From Bacillus pumilus (GTDB lineage Bacteria > Bacillota > Bacilli > Bacillales > Bacillaceae), in the NCBI RefSeq assembly GCF_038738535.1, contig NZ_CP046128.1, forward strand, positions 2,542,001 through 2,606,000: a stretch of 64,000 bases of DNA. The letters are read 5' to 3'. The position numbers and the translations under genes are program-made. A model generated the notes under the pieces. It saw only the letters and a list, made by a program, of their open reading frames with translations. It made no database searches and had not been told where the DNA came from. Position 1 is the first letter of the stretch; every line of letters starts with the position of its first letter. Positions 60,673 through 64,000 of the stretch are shown in pieces.

Positions 60673-61512
60673 ATGAACCATTTACAAAGTACAAAAACAT
60701 TAAACAATGGGATCCACATGCCAGGATTTGGTCTTGGTGTATTCAAGGTTGAAGATGGCGCAGAATTAATAGACGCCGTCAAAACAGCCATTCAATTAGG
60801 CTATCGCAGTATTGATACAGCGGCTATTTATGGCAATGAGGAAGGGGTTGGACGAGGCATACAAATTGGTCTAGCAGAAACAGGACTTCGCCGCGAAGAC
60901 CTCTTTGTGACATCAAAAGTGTGGAATGCCGATTTAGGATATGAATCCACCCTACAAGCATATGAGGAAAGCTTGAAAAAACTTCAGCTTGACTACCTTG
61001 ATCTATATTTAATCCATTGGCCGGTTGAAGGAAAATATAAAGACGCTTGGCGTGCGCTTGAAACCTTGTATCGTGAAGGAAAGGTCAGAGCCATTGGTGT
61101 GAGCAACTTCCAGCCGCATCATCTAGACGAACTATTAAAAGATGCAGACATCATACCAGCTATTAATCAAGTGGAGTTTCACCCAAAACTGACGCAGGAA
61201 ACACTCTTTACGTATTTGAACACACATGGCATTCAAATGGAAGCTTGGTCACCGCTAATGCAGGGGGAACTGCTTCATCATCCGGTGATCAAAGAGCTCT
61301 CGGACACATACGGCAAAACACCTGCTCAAATTATTTTGCGCTGGGATGTGCAAAAAGGCGTCATCACCATTCCAAAATCAACGAAAGCCCATCGTTTAAA
61401 AGAAAATGCAGACATATTTGATTTTGCCTTATCTGATGAGGATATGAAGCGCCTTTCTGACTTAAATGAAAACAAACGTATCGGTCCAGACCCAGACAAC
61501 TTTGACTTTTAA
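60673..61512 (+). CDS. ytbE: Aldo/keto reductase YtbE
   Basis: 279 residues (B. subtilis 280), NADPH-dependent carbonyl reductase. Tetrad: Asp in SIDTAAIYG (near 49), Tyr four residues on, Lys in VTSKVWN (near 80) and His in LIHWPVEG (near 114); NADPH site IPKSTKAHRLKEN near 234. Likely detoxifies reactive aldehydes. AAAGGAGTTTTC precedes the ATG. Second gene of the ytbD-ytbE operon. Confidence 0.93.
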   Translation: MNHLQSTKTLNNGIHMPGFGLGVFKVEDGAELIDAVKTAIQLGYRSIDTAAIYGNEEGVGRGIQIGLAETGLRREDLFVTSKVWNADLGYESTLQAYEESLKKLQLDYLDLYLIHWPVEGKYKDAWRALETLYREGKVRAIGVSNFQPHHLDELLKDADIIPAINQVEFHPKLTQETLFTYLNTHGIQMEAWSPLMQGELLHHPVIKELSDTYGKTPAQIILRWDVQKGVITIPKSTKAHRLKENADIFDFALSDEDMKRLSDLNENKRIGPDPDNFDF

Positions 61513-61514
61513 TA

Positions 61515-61552
61515 AAAACACCCCCGCTTTTTAACTGTGCGGGGGTGTTTAT
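61515..61552. terminator. Bidirectional terminator between ytbE and ytcQ
   Basis: AAACACCCCCGC / GCGGGGGTGTTT perfect arms, flanked by A and T runs. Confidence 0.92.
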
Positions 61553-61557
61553 GTTGA

Positions 61558-63057
61558 TCATTTTGATTTTTTAAAGGAAGCTTCATATTCTTCTATGATT
61601 TTATGACCACCGTTTGATTTCCACTTCTCTACATCTTTCTTAAATTGATCTTCACTGATGTCTCCAAGAATGAACTTATAAGTCGCATCATCGATGATTT
61701 TTTTCAATTCGTTTCCTCGCTCTGAGGCTGTTTCTGAATACAGGCTTTCAGCAGGATTGGCGACGATGATGTTTTGATTGTCTTCTTCTAGCTCTTCATA
61801 TTTTGTACGAACCGCATCTCCTTTATTTTTCAAGTAACGTTTATCAATTCCTACTAGACTGACAAGCGGCTGTACGTCTGTCTGCCAGCTTTTCACTTGG
61901 CTTTCTTCTCTGACAAATGTATTCCCTTCTTCTTTCTTATAATGCTCGCCATCTATACCGTACGTCATGAAACCATATACATCTTCTTCTGCAATGCGAT
62001 CAAAGAAGGCCAAAATCCGTTTTAATTCTGCCTCTGATTTCACGCTTGTTTTAGGGAATGCAAAGATGCCATTATGACCACCTGATGCCCACACACGTTC
62101 TTTGCCATCTGGGCCTTTGATTCGGTTGATGATATCTACTTCCATGTTTTTATCTGTCGCGTCATCTCTCAAGTTCACTGCGTCTACCATATTCCCAACA
62201 TAGATCCCTGCTTTTCCTTGTGAGAATAATTCCTGCTGCTGTGTTTTGCTTGTAACAGGGAAGTCTTTGTTGATATAGCCATTGTCACGCAGTTTCTTCA
62301 TGTATTTCATTGTATTCATGTACTCATCTGTCATGAAGTCTGGCGTGAATTTGCCATTTTCTTCTTTCCAGTCTGTCGGCATTCCCTCATATGAACCGAG
62401 TGTTTTAAATGCCCCATAAATCAAATCGTTCCGATCCGTAAAGCCAATTGTATCCGCTTTTCCGTTTTGATTCGGATCTTTTTCAGTAAAAGCTTTAGCT
62501 ACCTCATAAAGATCATCCAATGTTTTTGGTGTATCCAAATTTAAATTTTCAAGCCAATCCTTTCGAATGACAATTCCTTGTCTTGAAAGTGGTCTCTCTC
62601 TATAAATGCCATAAAGCTTACCGTCTATAGAGGCGTTTTTATTAATCAGTTCGTTCATCTTACTTAAATTTGGATAATCCTTTAAATACGGACCGACTTC
62701 CCAGAACATGCCTGATCTGAACGCATTAATAGCAGACGAATTCTTAATGTCTTGAATCGTGACAATCTGCGGCAGATTCCCTGCGGCAAGTGCGGAATTT
62801 AAACGGTCTTCCTTCACGGCATCAGGCACCCATGTAATATCAAGCTCTGTATTTGTGAGCTTCTCAATCTCTTTTATGACGGAATCCTTCGGCGGCTGCT
62901 GATGATACAAAATAGCCATCCAGGTCAGCTTTACCTTTTTATCTAAATCAACCTTTTCATCTGATGAACTTGTGCCTTTGCTTGAACATGCGGATAGAAT
63001 ACCGCTTGCTGCAAATAACAGGACAAACGCAATCAACCATAATTTCTTTCTCCCCAT
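61558..63057 (-). CDS. ytcQ: YtcQ, lipoprotein solute-binding protein of the oligosaccharide ABC importer
   Basis: 499 residues (B. subtilis 498). Lipoprotein signal with lipobox LSAC (Cys24), Ser-rich linker, then an extracytoplasmic family 1 (LplA-like) sugar-binding domain, including a Ca-loop-like [12 protein letters not shown] near 190. Presents rhamnogalacturonan-type oligosaccharides to YteP/YtcP. CGGAGGG precedes the ATG at 63057. It follows ytcP by 25 bases. Confidence 0.93.
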   Translation of the reverse strand: MGRKKLWLIAFVLLFAASGILSACSSKGTSSSDEKVDLDKKVKLTWMAILYHQQPPKDSVIKEIEKLTNTELDITWVPDAVKEDRLNSALAAGNLPQIVTIQDIKNSSAINAFRSGMFWEVGPYLKDYPNLSKMNELINKNASIDGKLYGIYRERPLSRQGIVIRKDWLENLNLDTPKTLDDLYEVAKAFTEKDPNQNGKADTIGFTDRNDLIYGAFKTLGSYEGMPTDWKEENGKFTPDFMTDEYMNTMKYMKKLRDNGYINKDFPVTSKTQQQELFSQGKAGIYVGNMVDAVNLRDDATDKNMEVDIINRIKGPDGKERVWASGGHNGIFAFPKTSVKSEAELKRILAFFDRIAEEDVYGFMTYGIDGEHYKKEEGNTFVREESQVKSWQTDVQPLVSLVGIDKRYLKNKGDAVRTKYEELEEDNQNIIVANPAESLYSETASERGNELKKIIDDATYKFILGDISEDQFKKDVEKWKSNGGHKIIEEYEASFKKSK

Positions 63058-63082
63058 AAGATCCCTCCGTTGTTCCATCTTT

Positions 63083-63961
63083 TTAACCTTTTACAGAACC
63101 TAGTAATGCCCCTTTGTTAAAATGCTTTTGAATAAATGGATAGACAAGCAGAACTGGAATGGTCGCTACCACAATGACAGCCATTTTAATCGTTTGGTCT
63201 GGCGGTGGTGTGGATGATCCCATATCCGACATATCTCCCTGCATTCCGCTTGAGACAATGACAATCTGCCTTAGCAGCACCTGAATCGGCCATTTCACTG
63301 AATCATTTAAATACAGGATGGCGGTCATGTACGTATTCCAATACGTCACGGCATAAAAAAGTGAAATGGTCGCAATAGCTGGCAAAGAAAGTGGCAGCAC
63401 AATTTTAAAGAAAATCCCTAAATCGTTACAGCCATCCATCTTCGCTGATTCCTCAAGGCTTGCCGGGATGTTTTGAAAGAAGTTTTTCAAAATGATCAAA
63501 TTGAACGCATTGATCGCAACCGGTAGAATAAGTGACCAATAGGTATCAAGCAGACCAAGTGTTTTCACCACAATAAACGTCGGAATCATACCTCCACTAA
63601 ACAACATCGTGAAGACAACGAGAAACATCAATGTTCTCCGGCCTTTTAGCTCCTGACGAGACAGCCCATATGCCATGAGTGAGGACAAAAACATGCTGAC
63701 AGCTGTTCCAACGAGCGTCACAAGAATGGACACAATGAGGCTACGATACACAATATCCGTAGAGAAAATATATCGATAGGCCTCTAAAGAAAACGTGGTC
63801 GGGAACAAGATAAACTTCTTCGTGATGACCTCTTCTACTGTAGCAAAAGAGGCTGCAATGACATGGATGAACGGAAGCACACATATTAATGCGAACATGA
63901 GTAGAAAAGAGTAATTAAATAAGTTGAACAATCGGCCTTTAATAGAACGATCTATGTTCAT
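63083..63961 (-). CDS. ytcP: YtcP, ABC oligosaccharide permease
   Basis: 292 residues, six membrane helices, CUT1 LplC-like subunit with the EAA loop [17 protein letters not shown] (near 175). Partner of YteP. It appears complete: ATG at 63961 with AAAGGGCGTG upstream. First gene of ytcP-ytcQ. A perfect cre lies 12 bases upstream, so glucose should repress it. Confidence 0.92.
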   Translation of the reverse strand: MNIDRSIKGRLFNLFNYSFLLMFALICVLPFIHVIAASFATVEEVITKKFILFPTTFSLEAYRYIFSTDIVYRSLIVSILVTLVGTAVSMFLSSLMAYGLSRQELKGRRTLMFLVVFTMLFSGGMIPTFIVVKTLGLLDTYWSLILPVAINAFNLIILKNFFQNIPASLEESAKMDGCNDLGIFFKIVLPLSLPAIATISLFYAVTYWNTYMTAILYLNDSVKWPIQVLLRQIVIVSSGMQGDMSDMGSSTPPPDQTIKMAVIVVATIPVLLVYPFIQKHFNKGALLGSVKG

Positions 63962-63973
63962 CACGCCCTTTCT

Positions 63974-63988
63974 TTGAAAGCGTTATCA
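63974..63988 (-). promoter_or_regulatory. Perfect cre site upstream of ytcP
   Basis: TTGAAAGCGTTATCA (plus strand) fits the CcpA consensus WTGNAANCGNWNNCW at 15 of 15 positions. It lies directly upstream of the ytcP ribosome site, suited to repression near the transcription start. The promoter itself lies at or past the window edge. Confidence 0.82.
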
Positions 63989-64000
63989 TTTCGTCCGAAA

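Overview
The window is chromosomal DNA of a low-to-moderate GC Bacillus, most likely the Bacillus pumilus group (B. pumilus, B. safensis or B. altitudinis). Two things point there. The gene order follows the B. subtilis 'yt' chromosome arm almost gene by gene (braB-ezrA-hisJ-yttP-ytsP-rpsD ... tyrS-acsA-acuABC-ccpA-aroA-ytxGHJ-murC-sftA-ytpRQP ... opuD-cse60-yteUTSRP-ytdP ... ytcQP). The small family I.4 lipase also looks like the B. pumilus enzyme. Gene names are by recalled homology and synteny, since no search was run.

Layout. 1-2.7 kb: two branched-chain amino acid carriers in tandem, the first cut by the window edge. 2.7-7.7 kb: ezrA, hisJ, yttP, ytsP and rpsD with its leader. 7.8-11.9 kb: an accessory block between rpsD and tyrS with a large collagen-like surface protein, an isochorismatase-like hydrolase, a small membrane protein and a secreted lipase. 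11.9-18.9 kb: tyrS behind a T-box, then the acetate module acsA/acuABC under CcpA control, then ccpA. 19.4-30 kb: aroA, the stress operon ytxGHJ, murC, sftA, and an operon of a PTS EIIC-like protein with ytpP, ytpQ and ytpR, then ytoQ. 30-47 kb: housekeeping and peptidase genes (ytoP, malS, ytnP, trmB, ytlR/Q, thpR, ytkP, ytjP), the purine permease pbuO, rsuA and the lipid II flippase candidate ytgP. 47-51 kb: ytfP, the betaine transporter opuD, a CbrC-like gene and cse60. 51.3-64 kb: a pectin/rhamnogalacturonan oligosaccharide uptake and degradation cluster (yteUTSRP, ytdP, ytcQP), interrupted by a ytcD-ytbD-ytbE redox/efflux cassette.

How it fits together. CcpA links several parts. Good cre sites lie at acsA/acuA, in front of ytcP and, as a perfect 15/15 match, over the -35 region of the likely ccpA promoter. 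That suggests autoregulation. AcuA acetylates AcsA, and AcuC would reverse this. YteR processes unsaturated rhamnogalacturonan disaccharides imported through YteP/YtcP with YtcQ, probably under YtdP control.

The main unexplained signals are a structured repeat between duplicated terminators at 44.48-44.71 kb (with a shortened relative at 30.2 kb), the long collagen-like gene with a Cys-rich head, and convergent ytzH/ytmP transcripts that would overlap each other fully. B. subtilis genes that I expect here but do not find are dgcP (ytrP), motPS and amyX. I saw no tRNA or rRNA gene, CRISPR array, insertion sequence or prophage.
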